Source of the DNA: Centroberyx gerrardi
Taxonomy: Eukaryota; Chordata; Actinopteri; Beryciformes; Berycidae
Direction: 5' to 3'
DNA length: 64,000 nt
Assembly (NCBI RefSeq): GCF_048128805.1
Contig: NC_135999.1
Location: forward strand, 17,790,190-17,854,189
Below, in pieces: positions 26,601 through 39,172 of the stretch (positions are counted from its first letter, which is position 1; the number at the start of each line of letters is the position of its first letter). Below the pieces are notes generated by a model, which saw nothing but the letters and a program-made list of their open reading frames with translations, did not search any database and was not told the DNA's origin. A program made the position numbers and the translations under genes.

Positions 26601-27845
26601 AATTTCCAACCCTGATCATTGCCATCAGTGTGATTGTAATACAGGGCTGCATGATTTTCGGTGTGTAAATCCCTTAGGTAGGTTTGTTTTTCCTTTTACC
26701 CACTAAATTCCTGACCAATGAACGGAGGACATTTGCAAGCACATGGCTTTTGTTTACAAACTGTAGTCCACTTGGTTTGGAGCAGTGTAAAAGCAAATCA
26801 GACCAATTGAAAAAGTAAACAATGTATCACAGTCATACTGGGTCAGACTAAGCAAACAGACTATTACATGAGAAAGCACCCTTATGTTGTTCAGAGGAAT
26901 TGTTGAATAGTGCACAAGCACATTTAAATAAGATAATTTGTATAGGTAATGGACTGGTGTTTGTATAATCCATGTTTGAAAGCCGTTAGAGGTAGATTGA
27001 CTGGAATTTCCATAAAATAGCATGTCTGATGCCATGAGATAAAAGTGCTTCAAGTCTTTTGGCTCTGTGATACACATTGTATCAAGTGTGGTGCCATACA
27101 TCATTTCACAGAAGACCACATGTGAATATCTTTGTCTCACAGGGTGGGGCCGATTGACAAAATCTAGTCCAAACAACCTGGATATAAGCTCATGCAAACC
27201 AGAGAGCTTTTTCATAATCTCCTGCTTCATACCTGAGCCACCATAGGCTTCAAAAATTCAACATAAGGACAGAAATAACAGACACACACATAAGGAGTCA
27301 TTTGGGGGATGATTTAGCTCCTTATTAAACAACTTATTTTGGTACCATTGGTACCATTTATACAACAACCCTATTTTGGTAGCAGCAAGGATGCTTCCAC
27401 TGGAGGTGTACCATTTGACCACACCTGTCACAAGCACCAACTTTCTCAGAGGCCGTCAGCCGGCCTGTAGGTGAGTGAAACATAGTCGTACATCGTCAAA
27501 AATCAAACATTTATCTGTTGAAATGACCTGGTTGCGTATAGCATACCTCAGCATTATGTTGACTTTAGGGAAGCCCTCCCACTTCTCCCGGCACTCGGGG
27601 CACTCATTCTTGTGCGAAGACTCCCACCACAGAGCCAGACAATGGCGGCAGAAGTTATGCCCGCAGTTTAAAGTGGTGGGGTTCACCAGGATGTCATAGC
27701 AACAGTGACATGAGAACTCGTGTTCTGAGATGCTGCTGCTGCTGGCAGGGAACAGGGGGGATTCAGTTGAGTGAGGAGGGTCATCCATCAGCACTCCAAG
27801 ACCACCACCCAATGAATCCCTCTCCATCTGTAGATGGTGTAGCAT
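20620..27845 (-). CDS. bfar: Bifunctional apoptosis regulator (RING-SAM-TM ubiquitin ligase)
   Basis: Eight minus-strand coding exons join in phase: 27547-27845, 25723-25821, 25401-25494, 23257-23429, 22824-22968, 21928-22110, 20906-21102, 20620-20812, giving 460 residues (human 450). A C3HC4 RING sits at about 46-85 (CHCC...CGHNFCRHC...CPEC). A hydrophobic segment lies at about 149-171 (FFFSGVLTALTCVAVMLLVY). A SAM domain follows (SRWTPEEVVSWLEHLGPW). C-terminal hydrophobic segments end in FYWALYFNPIINIDLVV, nearly as in human. Known role: ER-membrane E3 ligase and anti-apoptotic scaffold that binds Bcl-2 family proteins and caspase-8. The first ATG was chosen; a second in-frame ATG lies six codons later. 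5' UTR exons probably lie at 28.6-28.8 kb. Confidence 0.97.
25822..27546. other. Large BFAR intron 1 (between coding exons)
   Basis: A 1.7-kb intron with no supported exon. The stretch from about 26.02 kb (GAGAGCGCTTTCGCACCTGC) looks like the end of a degraded DNA transposon, but no clean opposite end was found. Confidence 0.4.
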
Positions 27846-28309
27846 TTCAAGTCTGAAAGACAAGATAAACAAGGTCACAGAGAAGAAACAGAAACGGAAA
27901 GTGATGCAAGAGTGATTAGGTAAAAGATGATCACAGGCTCTAAAAGCTCCTCATAGACAAACTGCACATGTGAATTTGTTTAATAATGAACTTGGTTTTA
28001 TTGTTAATCGGCTCTGGACAGCAGAAAGTAACTTAAAGTTTTAAGGGTGGTGAATAGACCATCTTAGTACCGAAGGCATACGTTTACCTGCATCTTATAT
28101 CTTATATTTGGTCGAAAGGGTTTGTATACCAGTGCTACTATGGAAGAGACGGGTCAATAAAACACGATAAATGAGTGCTGTGAACACAAAGAAAAGCAAA
28201 AGACGACCTGGTCGGCACTAAACCATAGGACAGTACGTAAGAAGTAACGTTAGTTTAAACAAAAACAATCGCAGGTGCCACATCTTGATCTGCATGTTAG
28301 CTTCCCTAT

Positions 28310-28370
28310 CACTGGCTAGCTAACGTTAGTCATTAGCAACTAGCTAGCTAGCTGAGTTTCGTGCAACAGC
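28310..28370. repeat. GCTAGC/TAACGTTA palindrome cluster at the BFAR 5' side
   Basis: Overlapping copies of CTAGCTAACGTTAG and GCTAGCTAGCT occur within 60 bp. Similar clusters lie at 30.35-30.54, 41.10-41.17 and 53.95-54.42 kb. Confidence 0.7.
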
Positions 28371-28599
28371 AACATTTACAGGTCTTATATGAAGCAAGAA
28401 GAATAGTTGTCAATAATAACGTAGATGCCAAAATTGACCCTCTTTAGCTTGAAGCTGGATATGCTAGCTAACGATTAGCCTTGCTAAATTAGTAACATAT
28501 CTGCTAGCCAACGTCATTCGACTAACCAACTCCCCCTTCCCTTTCCCACCTTATCTTGCCTCAGGAATGGCCTTTGTGAAGATGACCAACTGGAAGATC

Positions 28600-28800
28600 A
28601 CATCACATACCTGGCGAACTACGTCTGCTTATCGTTAAATTAACTTAAAACGCTCTGTTTGCGGTAATGGAAAAATAATCTGCCCGACATAGCTCCGCTT
28701 TGGAAAGCCCCACGCACGCACACATGCACGTCTGTCTGTCATGCGGGTAGCAAATAACACTCCTCATTGGTCGGACACTCACCTATCAAAGTGGGTATGC
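28600..28800 (-). promoter_or_regulatory. BFAR 5' UTR donors and promoter area
   Basis: On the minus strand, CGCCAG|GTATGTG near 28612 and GATAG|GTGAGTG near 28790 are good donors. They point to one or two untranslated first exons, possibly alternative. The stretch is richer in CG than its surroundings. Confidence 0.5.
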
Positions 28801-30244
28801 CATTCTGGAGAACCGAGAGGACAAGGTGGAAATAGTTCTTCGTCTTCAAAGATGTAGAAAAGCCTAAGGCACGACTTCGAAATGAGAGATTTCAACCTTG
28901 TTGCTGTTAAAACCCCCTCCAGTTCAAAGTTCAAATCACCTCCTGTCAGTAAGCCTCGCTTCTGGCTCGAGGTTTAGCTCATAATTCCTCATCACGATAA
29001 TAAAACAGTAACTATTCAATTACATGTTGGTATACACTAAAAAGTTGCAGTGTTTTCTCCAATGGCCCTGAATTACTGACAGCTGTGTTATAGCAGTAGC
29101 TGTAGTATCTTATAAGCAGGGGCGTGTGCAGACTCCTGACAGGGGCGGGGGAAAAAATTATCTAAAAGGGCAACTTCTGGACTGTCCCAGTGGTGGTTCA
29201 GTTGACTACACTACCAAGTAAATGAATGTCTTGGTTCCAAAACTGACCTGGAATCTTTGTTGCTTGTGACATCCCCTTTACCCTCATCTTTTCTCTATCT
29301 TTTCACTGTTAACTGTCTAATGAAGCAGGAATGCCATAAAAATAATCTTTAAAGAGGACTTCCCCAGATGGGAGGTCTGGGAGTAAACTCTCTTCAGGGA
29401 GACATTTTTTAAAGTCTGCTTGTAATAACTAATTTCTAGTGAGTTTTGTACAGTGGCATGTACCATTTCAAGAGAGAAAATGCAATATATCTGCATTCTG
29501 ACCTCTCACCGAAATTAGTATGTAATCCAATCTAAAATTACACATATAAAATGAAATGCAATATGAAATTGAACGTTTAAATACCAAATAGGAAGTAGTT
29601 TCTTTGTTTAGCAAGATAGTTTCCATTTCCATTTTCCAGAAACTAGAAAAGATACATTTACATACAAGATAAGAAAGCACTCATTCACTGTAAGTACTTC
29701 TAGATTATGTCCCTATAGCTGTGTTGGTATTCATTAATTGAAATTTCCACTTTCATCGACAGGTTGGACTATTCTATCAGTAAATGAATGCATAAATGCA
29801 TATAAGTCACACGTGTAATCTTGACCTACATAAATACCCCACCTGTAGACATATTGAAGTAGGATGTACTTTAGAGTGTATCTAAAGTTGTCAGTGGTTC
29901 TAGTTCCTTCTGTCTCATGGAAGGCGTGCTAATCAGTGAAATCACCTGGTTCATCCTAATTTTAAGAGTAGGCAGTGGCACTGGTGGCTGGTGCTAATTT
30001 CCCCATCCTGTGCACACTCCGATAAAGTAGGTGGCGGTACACAACTTTCCATTGGCTTGTGACCCGTTTATATTGACAGAAGAAGAAGGTAGCACAACAC
30101 AGTTAGCCAGGTTTTTTTTTTTTTTTTTTACAGCTACATGTAACGTTATTTGTAGCATAGAAGTTAGCTTGGTTTACTGTTCACTCTGTCATTGCGATTT
30201 CTTACAACAATAAGATCATTCAAACACGGCGACCAAATCACACT
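28801..30244. other. Head-to-head spacer between BFAR and ZnF gene A
   Basis: About 1.4 kb separate the BFAR first exon(s) on the minus strand from the start area of ZnF gene A on the plus strand. It contains a 17-base T run near 30112. No coding frame is supported. A shared or bidirectional promoter is possible. Confidence 0.45.
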
Positions 30245-33200
30245 ATGTTTGAGGTACCATTCAAGTTATTATCAAGCTTCTTGGCGTTCGCTACATTAAG
30301 ATTGCATTACTAAGCTGCTTGATATCAGTTAGTTACAGCTAACTAGCTAACTCCCGTCCGATAACGTTAGCTACCAAGCAGACCAACAAATAAAATGTTA
30401 GGCTTTGGTCGACTGAAGTGGCACAGGTTCATTCGTTAACGTTAGTTAGCTTCAGTCTCAAGTAACAGTCTCAACCAACATACCCCGCCACTAGCTTTAG
30501 CTAGCTAGTTAGCTAGTGACGTTATGTTGTCAACCTAACTAACCTAGTGATGCATTAAACAGAACTTGGAAATCCGGAAATTATAGATAGATGGCTCTCC
30601 TGCGGAACTGTATGGTTTTATGTTTGGGCTCAAGTGTTTATGTCAAGAAAATATGAGACAGGGTAGCTATTATTGTGCTAAAGACAATGCTAGTGTGATA
30701 AAGTTGACAAGTTTATTGATGTCTTCACCTTAGTGCCTAGCAGCCTGTTTCTTTCATCATGGATCCAGGGCCTCAGACGTTTTTTCTCCACTTGTACTGG
30801 AAATATGGCCAGCAATCTCAGCTGTATGTGGCACCTAATGCCTCGGGAAATTTACCTCAACGGTGTCTAGAGTGAAGAAAAACCTGGCATTTTCACATAA
30901 ACACAGGCTGCCGCTTTTCTCGCATTATGCTTCATCACAGTTCCAAGTTAATGTTTTTGCTACATTTTACTATGTGTTAACATAGCAAGCCTGCAATAGC
31001 CTATGATGGCTTGAATACATGGGATTTGTTCTGACAGATGATACATTATTCTGCAGCACTCTTCACTTCACTATGGCTGTCTAAAGTTTCTGTCGCTTTA
31101 TCTCTTGATAGGATCCTGAATTCCAAGATTCTTTGTCACTGGGTCTTAATGATAACTATGGTGAGCAGAATTCACCATTTCATGATTCAAGAAAAGCACC
31201 AGCGAGCCCTGACTATAGCTGTGAGACACCAGAGATTAGGGTAATCATCAAAGAGGAAGAGGAAGGTTGGTCTGTGAGTGATAATAGTGAGTAAGAGATG
31301 AAATCCCAAACATTTAACATCAGCATCATCTTACCAGAGGAAATACACATAACGGCTTGATTTTGATTTATCACATATTTTTGTTTTACCTTATAATTTA
31401 CAACACAGGTGAGGGTTTCAGTTATTGCCCAGAAAGAGAAAAAGGGCTATCAGGAGCCCCTGAGGATACCACCACAGACACTTGTCTACACCACTGCCCA
31501 GAGTGTGGGAAGGAGAACTCCATCTCATATGGAGTGAAGAGACACCATCGAGCACACACTGCGGAGAAAAGCTGCGACTGTTCAGAGGGTGGGAAGTGCC
31601 ACCTCCATGCCGACAGTTTTAAGTCCCACCAGTGTAAATGCTCTGGGGAGTCTGGAGGCCCCAGGGAGAAGCAATGCAGCCACGCTTTCTGTGGTCAGAG
31701 CTGTTCTGCCAGAGAGGCGTTGGAGAGACACATGCTCACGCACTCTGCTGAGAAACCGTACCTCTGCTTTGTCTGCGGAAAGAGCTTCTCCCAGCTAGGA
31801 AATGTGACTGTGCATCAGTGCAATAACACAGGAGAGAAACCCGTCTCCTGCCCTGCATGTGAGAAGACCCTCAGCCACAGAGAGAACCTGAAAGCCCATG
31901 AGAGACCACATGTAGGGGGACAGTACCAATGTGCTGTCCATGGAAAGGGCTTACCTGACAGCATTAACCCCAAAGTTGACCTGCCATCCCATCTACAGTG
32001 TTACGCTCTGGACCAGAACAAGAGTGGGGAGCGAAGCACATCTTTGCCAGAAGAATCTGAACAACATCACACGGATCAGAACAGAAAAACAGCACCTGGC
32101 CAACCAGTATGTCTATTTTCTTTTTAAGAAATACATAATATACAAAATGATGCACACATTAACAGTTCATAAAGAAAAAAATCCTCCTGTCTCCCTTATC
32201 AGCTCTTATTTTATTTCTTTTCCTAGCACTTCTCTCTTATATGATCATTCTATGGTGAGCAGTATTGTCAGGGCAATGTGGCTCTGATCGTTGCACTCCT
32301 TACTACCGGGTACTTGTAATTTTGGTGATCTTAAAATCAAAACTTATTTTATTATTGTGCACATTATAAGTTGCTCTGGGTAAGAGCGTCAGCCAAAGTA
32401 CTAAATTGTCTGACTGACTTTTGTCTCCAGCCATTTTATAGATTTGTTGATTGTAAATGCATTGTAGCAATTTCATGGAGGCTGGGTTTTAGAAGTAAAA
32501 AGCAGTTTGTTTAGTTGAGTCTGTGCACTGTTACCCTGACTATAGTTCCTGTAGTGTGTGGGTTCTTGAAGGAACCCACAGGGGTTGTAACCTATAACAT
32601 ACCGTTTTGTTTACAAAAGTGTCATCAATGGTAGTCTCCAACAAGCTGAATTTCACTTGGCTCCATTCATTAATTAGCAAATGAGACAGAGTGTGAGAAA
32701 TAAGAGTAATCTGAATGTGTATAAGTTTCACCCTCCCAATTGTTGTCACCCCTGTCATCATCTAGACTGTGATAAACCATTCTGTGATAAATCAATTCTG
32801 AATGAGCAAAATCTTATCACAGACTGGCCCCCAAACAAAGTTTCCCAAGAAGGGGGTGGGCTCCCCACACTCCACAATCAAATACCAACACATTTTGGGT
32901 CATTGTTTTAGAAAAACTATTTAAGTACCATAGAATATATTTGTAGCCACATACCTTAGCTTTGCAAGATTTGTCAGTGAGACACGCATGTTTGATTACC
33001 TTGAACACCAAACAAATGAGAGAAACATCAAAATCTGGTGTCATTTTTTTGTCAGACTCCCTCTGTGAATAACTACAACCCAAAGATGCTGAAAATAAAA
33101 TAGCAAGCGAATACATTTTCACAGCACTGTATGTGTTTTGTAATTAGGATTCTGGTGAAACCAAGCCACTGCTGTCACATGGCCTCAATATGGCATCTGC

Positions 33201-36200
33201 AAACTTGAAGGACCAAACACTCCACCTGACTGTCAGGCTGCAACAGGAGGAAGAGGAGGAACAAGAAGAAATTGGCGGTTTAATCAACTCTGATGGTGAA
33301 GCGGTTGACTGGGATGCCAGTAAGTGGTTAAAAACTCCACAATTGCCATTTGAATTAGGCCTGAATACATAAACAGCATTTTAAAATCAATCTTGAATGT
33401 GTTTCATGACATGACGGACAGTAATGACATGAAACACATGAATGTGTTTCATGTCATTACTGTCTGTCAGGTGTCTCTGAATCTGAACCAACTATCTGAT
33501 TTTGACAGGAGGCAGTCTTGACCGTGGCTCTGATAACGCAGGAGGTCCCCAAACAGCACATACTTCCAGCAAGGTAATTTGTTAGTTATGCTTTTGGAAA
33601 TAGCATCCCTATGACTATATAAACTCAGATTTCTTCAAATAAAAATAATTGATTTCCATTTATTATAATAAAAAGGGGAGGTCTGGTAATTTTTCCACCA
33701 ATTTGATCCAGTTCAGAATGTCAGTAATTTTTTTATTTTTTGTTTTTCAATAAATGTTCAGGACAGGATTTTTTATTTATTTTAATTAGGAGACCTGTCA
33801 GTAATTTGAGCCACATTACAGTTATTACTGGCAGTTTATTGTCGAAGGAATTATGATTTTTGAATCTGTCTTATTGAAAGCTATTTTTAGTTAGTAACCA
33901 TTTGGGGCGGCTGTGGCTCAGGAGGTAGAGCGGGTCGTCCACTAATCAGAAGGTCGGTGGTTCGATCCCCGGCTTCTCCAGTCCGCATGTCGAAGTGTCC
34001 TTGGGCAAGATACTGAACCCCAAATTGCTCCCGATGGTTGTGCCAGCACCCTGCGTGGTAGCTTGCCACCATCGGTGTATGAATGTGTGTGTGAATGGGT
34101 GAATGTAGGCATGTTGTAAAGCGCTTTGAGTGGTCGGTAGACTAGAAAAGCGCTATATAAATGCAGTCCATTTACCATTTACCATTTGCGTTTTATTTGT
34201 AATCATTAATCTGTTACAATGGAGAGATACGGGTGTGTGTGTGTCATTATGTGGGTGTTGACAAAGTGACAAGTCCAAAGTCTCTTCTGGTCTCTTCTGG
34301 CACCTCTGGTAATGTTAAAGCAGTTACTATCAACCTCTAAGATTACTGTCATCAGGATGCAATTATTATTTTGTGATCTCAGGTTAAACTTGTGTTAGCC
34401 GGAGAGGGCTTTCGGCTATGTTTGTAATGGTTATGTTTTGATCATAGGCTGGTGGTGTCCTGACAGAGTCTCAGGTGCAACGCCAAAACCCGAGGGAGAG
34501 TAGCAGTCCAACACTCATGATGGAAGTCGTGACTGTGGGAGAAGATGACGAAAGGGAAGGAGAGGAGGAAAAAGAAAGAGTAGTAAAGATCACAACTGTT
34601 TCTCCCTCTTGTCACGGTAAAAAAAAAAAAAAAGTCAAAACAGTAGTGGTTGTAAATATCACTTCTGACACAACTTTGAGTTGATCTCTTTTCCCCCATT
34701 TTTAGCAGGAAAGAGACGCGGTAGAAAGAGGAAGGTTCCAGAGGTACCAGTGGTGTCACTCGACCTCCCAGAGGGAGAGAAAGAAGTTCCTGCTAATCCT
34801 GGTGAGTGAATTGTTGGGGTGACCTTTTTTTTATTCCATTTAATATGGTTGTTTCATAATGTTATAAAGTTCTTAGCAAACAAGAAAATGATAAGTCAAT
34901 AAGGCAACAAATAATAATGCTATACATAAATTAGAACAAGGTTACATGTAGTAAAAACAAATAATAAAATAGGTGGAAGCAAAATATATAACAATAACAG
35001 CATGTGTTGTAAACATGTGGTTTGAGAGGTGATTAGATGTTGCTGCTGGTAGCCCGAGGGCCACACAGCAAAGGCCCGGCCACCTTCAGTCCTCAGCCTT
35101 AAGGATTTGGTCAGGGTCAAGAGGGCCCTGCTTCCTCTATCGAACATGCATTTTAGATCTAGAAGAAGACTTTGCTCATTACAAATCTTGAGTTGGCCCT
35201 AAAGGAATCTACTTTTCCTGTTGCTGTCAGTAAACAATGCATTTTCAGATGCATGGCATCTAATGGAAATATAATAATGGAAATGGTGCTAAGCATTCAG
35301 TTATGTGAAAACAAACCCATCATTTCACTTTGAAGCCTCCTCAAAGAGACTTTTGCTGAATAGATGATTTAATAGGTAGTTGGAATTACGCTTGTTTTAA
35401 CAATATGAATAATACTATATCAATTATGTCAGCATTCAACAGATCATTTAAATTAAATATACAATAGTCTTTATATTACTTGGACATGTCAGCCATATTT
35501 TTTGTCAGTGATGGGCAAGTATCCCCTTTTGATCCCCAGTGCAGTCGTCCACTCATCCAAACCTACATCACAATTACACAGTGTTATACAAACAGGTAAG
35601 GTTGTAAGAAGAGGGGTCATGTTGTGCCATGACAACTGATAATGACTACTTTTTCTGAGACTAGTTCCTCTAGTAGGAGGTTAGTGATTTATTCAGAATT
35701 CAGCATCAATTTTGGTCTTACTAAACACTATATAATTGTCCCCTTATTTTCCCCATATTCTCTCTGTTATAATAATAATCTACTCCTTTCCTTTGTCACA
35801 AAGGCAAGAAAAGGGGTAGAAAAAAGATTTCAGATACTCCAGTGTTGTCTGGTGGAGACTTAGAGGGAGAGCCTGGAAGTGAAAGTGCTCCCCTTGAATA
35901 TAGTGAGTGTACCTTAATATATCTAAAAAGGAAACTATACACATCTTACTGTTTTATTTGTTATTTGAAGTCATACTTTTCATCTCGTAGTAAAAAGGCG
36001 TACCCGAACAAAGAGAGTTTTCCCTACCACAGTGGCATCAGAAGAATCAAACTCAAAAACACTCCGTTCTACATCAGGTAAGAGAAGAAAAAATGGGACA
36101 GGATAACTTCAGTTTAACTTTTGTGTTTTGGATTCACACAATAAGCTTTTTTTTCACCAGCAAAGCGACCTTACAGAAAGAGGAAAGTTACCAATCCATC

Positions 36201-39172
36201 TGCCGAAGGAGAAGGAGACGCCACGACTGTTTCACCTGTTCCTGGTAAGAGCAGATAAAATGGTCCACAAGAGCTTATAACTGGCACCTTACCTCCCCTG
36301 GTAACATGCAAGGGTCTGGCAGATACCTGGAGCACGGTCAGTCCCCATAATCAGAATAGAATGAAACGGAAATGATACTTCACTATCCAGCAGATAGGAC
36401 AATTCCGACTAATAGCCTAGTAATGGGATATGGAGTCTCTTCATCCCAAAATGGCTATGAGCCTGCAAGCTAACATTATGCTTCCAAGCCTTTCAGTCAC
36501 CAATGTTGCCTATGGTTGTTTAATCAGTAAATCTGGTCTGAGAGCATGCTGATCACTTTGTTGTGCCCAAAACAATATCAACATTATTTTCCCCAACAGA
36601 TTGTAGGCTACACGTACCACCAGGTACAGCCTTGGAAAGACATGTAATGGGGAAAGTAACTGTAAAATACAGAGAATTTTGATAACATGAATAGTGTTAT
36701 TATTATTCTATTGTGCTGTGTTGCTGGTTGTGTCTAAAGATTGCAAACACACTCATTTGGAATGGTGATCAAACGGTCACATCATAAGTGTCCAGTTATA
36801 CTGTGTGTTAAACTAAATTAACGGACGCCCTCCAGCCACTCAGAATCGAGTATTCTCTCAGGCCATAGCTTTAGTTATAACCATAGTTGTTTCATTTCCT
36901 CCAACGTTTATCCAGCACTCTTATTTTGTAACACAGGGAAGAGGCGTTACAGAAAAAGGAGAGCTACCCTTCCACCTGCTGAGGGACAAAAAGGCAGCAA
37001 TACAGTTACTTCCGTCCCTGGTAAGAGCAGAGTGAATTGGCTAGTGTTATTTCAGTGAACAAATTATTAATAACGTTAACATATTACAACATATTATCTG
37101 GTTGCTATTTGATTACATCTTAATTATTTATGAGCTCATTCTTTGTAAGTATTAAATTAACAAAATAATTGTGTAATTTCACATTCTTTGTCCCTGCATA
37201 GTGAAGAGGCGTCCTGGCAGAAAGATGACTCGTACACCAATAGAAATACCTCCTGAGCTCCTGAAGAAGCCCAAAGAGAAGATAGACTACCACTGTTCAG
37301 TGTGTGGCAAAGAATTCCCGCATGCGTATAAACTAGAGAGGCATGAACTGACGCACACAGGAGAGAAACCTTACTGCTGTTCCATCTGTGGTAGGGGTTT
37401 CAACCAGAAGGGAAACCTCAAAACCCACTACAAAGTTCACACAGGTGAGAACTGAACTGTCATCACAGTACAACTGGATATTACTTTACCATTCACAGTA
37501 TTTTCACCTCACTTATTTTTTATACCCAGTGTTTGCTATGTTTTGCACGCTTAGTATTCCTAATATTTTTAGCGATAACTGTAAATCTGTGGAAAAAATT
37601 AAGAGACCATCACCATTTTCTATGGCAGTGGTTCCCATACTGTTCTTTGAGGCACCCCAGCCATTCCATGTATTTGTTGAATTCCACCACCGGCACACCT
37701 GATTCAACTTAATGCAGCATTCATTAGGTATTGATTGAGCATGCCAAGACACATGAAAGCTGTGATAAAGAATCAGGGTTACTCCACCAAATATTGTTTG
37801 TTGCACCCTCCCTAAGCAAAGAAACTCTTATTTTTACTATTTATTTATGGGTATAAACCTGTTTAGTTTACATTATTCAATGTATAATGACATTGTTTGT
37901 TTTTGTATTTTGACCAGTTCTGCAAAAAATACTCTCAATGAGAATATTTTGGTTTGAAATTACAATCAAATTAGATTTTACACACCCATAAACTGTGGAA
38001 CTGAAAATAATTTTGATGTGGTTTTTCCAAAGCTGTAGATTCAAAGTCTCGATGTCACATTGCAAACAAGTGGTCTCAGAGTGGTCTGTCTTATTAAAAT
38101 GAGTTCGGCATTTTTTTTATGTGTCCAAATGGAGTACATGCACTGTATGGATGCACCACACAGTGCATATACCATATGGATAAGTGCCTACAGTTACTCA
38201 CAACCCTTTATTTGGAGCAGTATATATTTAATTCATGGTAAAATATGATTTTCATGCTATGCCTGTGAAGCCCCATGAAAAAAAATGCAAGTAAAGTGAA
38301 ACTTCAGTTCAAGGCAGTGCAAAGATTGTTATACTTGAAGAGGACAAAGACTAAAACATGATTTCTCTCTCCTTTGTCTCTGTGTAGGACACAAGGGCGT
38401 TGTGGATTGGGCTAGTGAGGTGAATCCCATAGCGTCAGGACTCCCAGAATACTTTGAGACTCTGCCAGGCGAGTCTAGGATTGGCTCATCATTACGCTGC
38501 CTGGAATGTGACAAAGACTGCGAAAGTCTCTCAGCTTTACAGGCACACCATATTACAATGCACACACAAACAACCGCTGACGCAAACACAGTTGCACCCA
38601 CTGCATTACAGCTACATTTCTGCCGCCGGTGTGGCATTCAGTTCAGTGACAAAAAACAGCTGGAAGAGCATATGAAAAGCCACATCAAGGAGAAACCCTA
38701 CTCCTGCCCTGACTGTGGTAAGAGGTTCATCAATGAGAGTTACATACAAGTTCACCAACGCATCCATACTGGCGAGAAACCTTTCCTCTGCTCACAGTGC
38801 GGCAAAGGCTACCATACAGCTTCCTCTCTCAAACTGCATGAGATGCAGCACTCCGGGGACCGGCCGTTCGCCTGCTCCCTCTGTGGGAAGAGGTTTCGAA
38901 TAAACTCCTACCTGACGGCACATTATCAAACCCACATCAAGGACAGACCTTTCCTTTGTAGTGTCTGTGGGAAGGGCTACGCCAGAGCCGAGGAGCTGAA
39001 AGTGCACCACAGGCTTCACACCGGAGAGAGACCCTACCAGTGTGGAGAATGTGGCAAGAGCTTCATTTATCGCCAGGGTCTGAGGCAGCATCAACGCACA
39101 CATGCTGGCAGGCGCATGGGGCCCACCAGGCAGCTCGGCAGACCCAAGCAACAGCCCAGGCTGGAAAACTAA
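30245..39172 (+). CDS. C2H2 zinc-finger gene A with AT-hook-like repeat exons
   Basis: Twelve exons from 31112 join in phase: 31112-31286, 31409-32106, 33148-33319, 33509-33573, 34448-34616, 34709-34801, 35804-35902, 35991-36077, 36161-36244, 36937-37020, 37202-37444, 38388-39172, totalling 917 residues. The first exon is uncertain. ATG TTT GAG|GTACC at 30245-30253 gives the needed phase and mirrors the MNE| start of gene B. Order: acidic linker with IIKEEEE; a degenerate finger block (31409-32106); an acidic motif [14 protein letters not shown]; exons starting with KRRGRKRK-type basic motifs; 2 fingers; 7 fingers; a basic [11 protein letters not shown] tail. Probably a nuclear DNA-binding regulator. 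It cannot be assigned to a named family. One gene is favoured by phase, but two genes (split near 32-33 kb) cannot be excluded. Confidence 0.75.
31409..32106 (+). other. Degenerate zinc-finger block of gene A
   Basis: Of about six finger-length units, only two keep all ligands ([21 protein letters not shown] and [21 protein letters not shown]). Others have lost ligands: CSEGGK has no second Cys, CSHAFC has wrong spacing, [10 protein letters not shown] ends in H..N, and CAVHGK has His in place of Cys. The reading frame is nevertheless open and its splice phases fit. Either the block is decaying under weak constraint or it has a non-DNA-binding role. Confidence 0.8.
33413..33468. repeat. Near-perfect inverted repeat (27-bp arms, 2-base loop)
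   Basis: Arms 33413-33439 and 33442-33468 are reverse complements with one mismatch, centred on a GA loop. The core is ATGACATGAAACACAT/ATGTGTTTCATGTCAT. It lies in a gene A intron about 40 bp before the acceptor of exon 33509-33573. Confidence 0.9.
33903..34187 (+). mobile_element. tRNA-derived SINE
   Basis: The 5' part is tRNA-like, with an A-box-like TGGCTCAGGAGG and a B-box GGTTCGATCCC. It is followed by a conserved body (AAGTGTCCTTGGGCAAGATA) and the tail AAAGCGCTATATAAATGCAG with CATTTACCATTT repeats. This arrangement is typical of a SINE common in percomorph fishes. It lies in an intron of gene A in sense orientation. Confidence 0.85.
34709..37244 (+). other. Six consecutive exons with AT-hook-like basic modules
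   Basis: Exons 34709, 35804, 35991, 36161, 36937 and 37202 all start in phase 1. Each opens with a basic motif: [44 protein letters not shown] and VKRRPGRKM. All but the last then carry an acidic or Ser/Thr/Pro tail of about 20 residues and end in phase 1 (84-99 bp each). The last is fused to two zinc fingers. RGR(K) in the first two resembles the AT-hook core. Confidence 0.85.

Noticed and set aside
30759-30890. ATG frame starting MDPGPQTFF as first exon of ZnF gene A
   Set aside because: It stops after about 42 codons. The only donor in the right phase (TAT|GTGGCA) is weak. The MFE| exon at 30245 fits better, though neither is proven.
33903-33975. tRNA gene
   Set aside because: A and B boxes are present, but the cloverleaf is degraded and the segment continues into a SINE body and tail.
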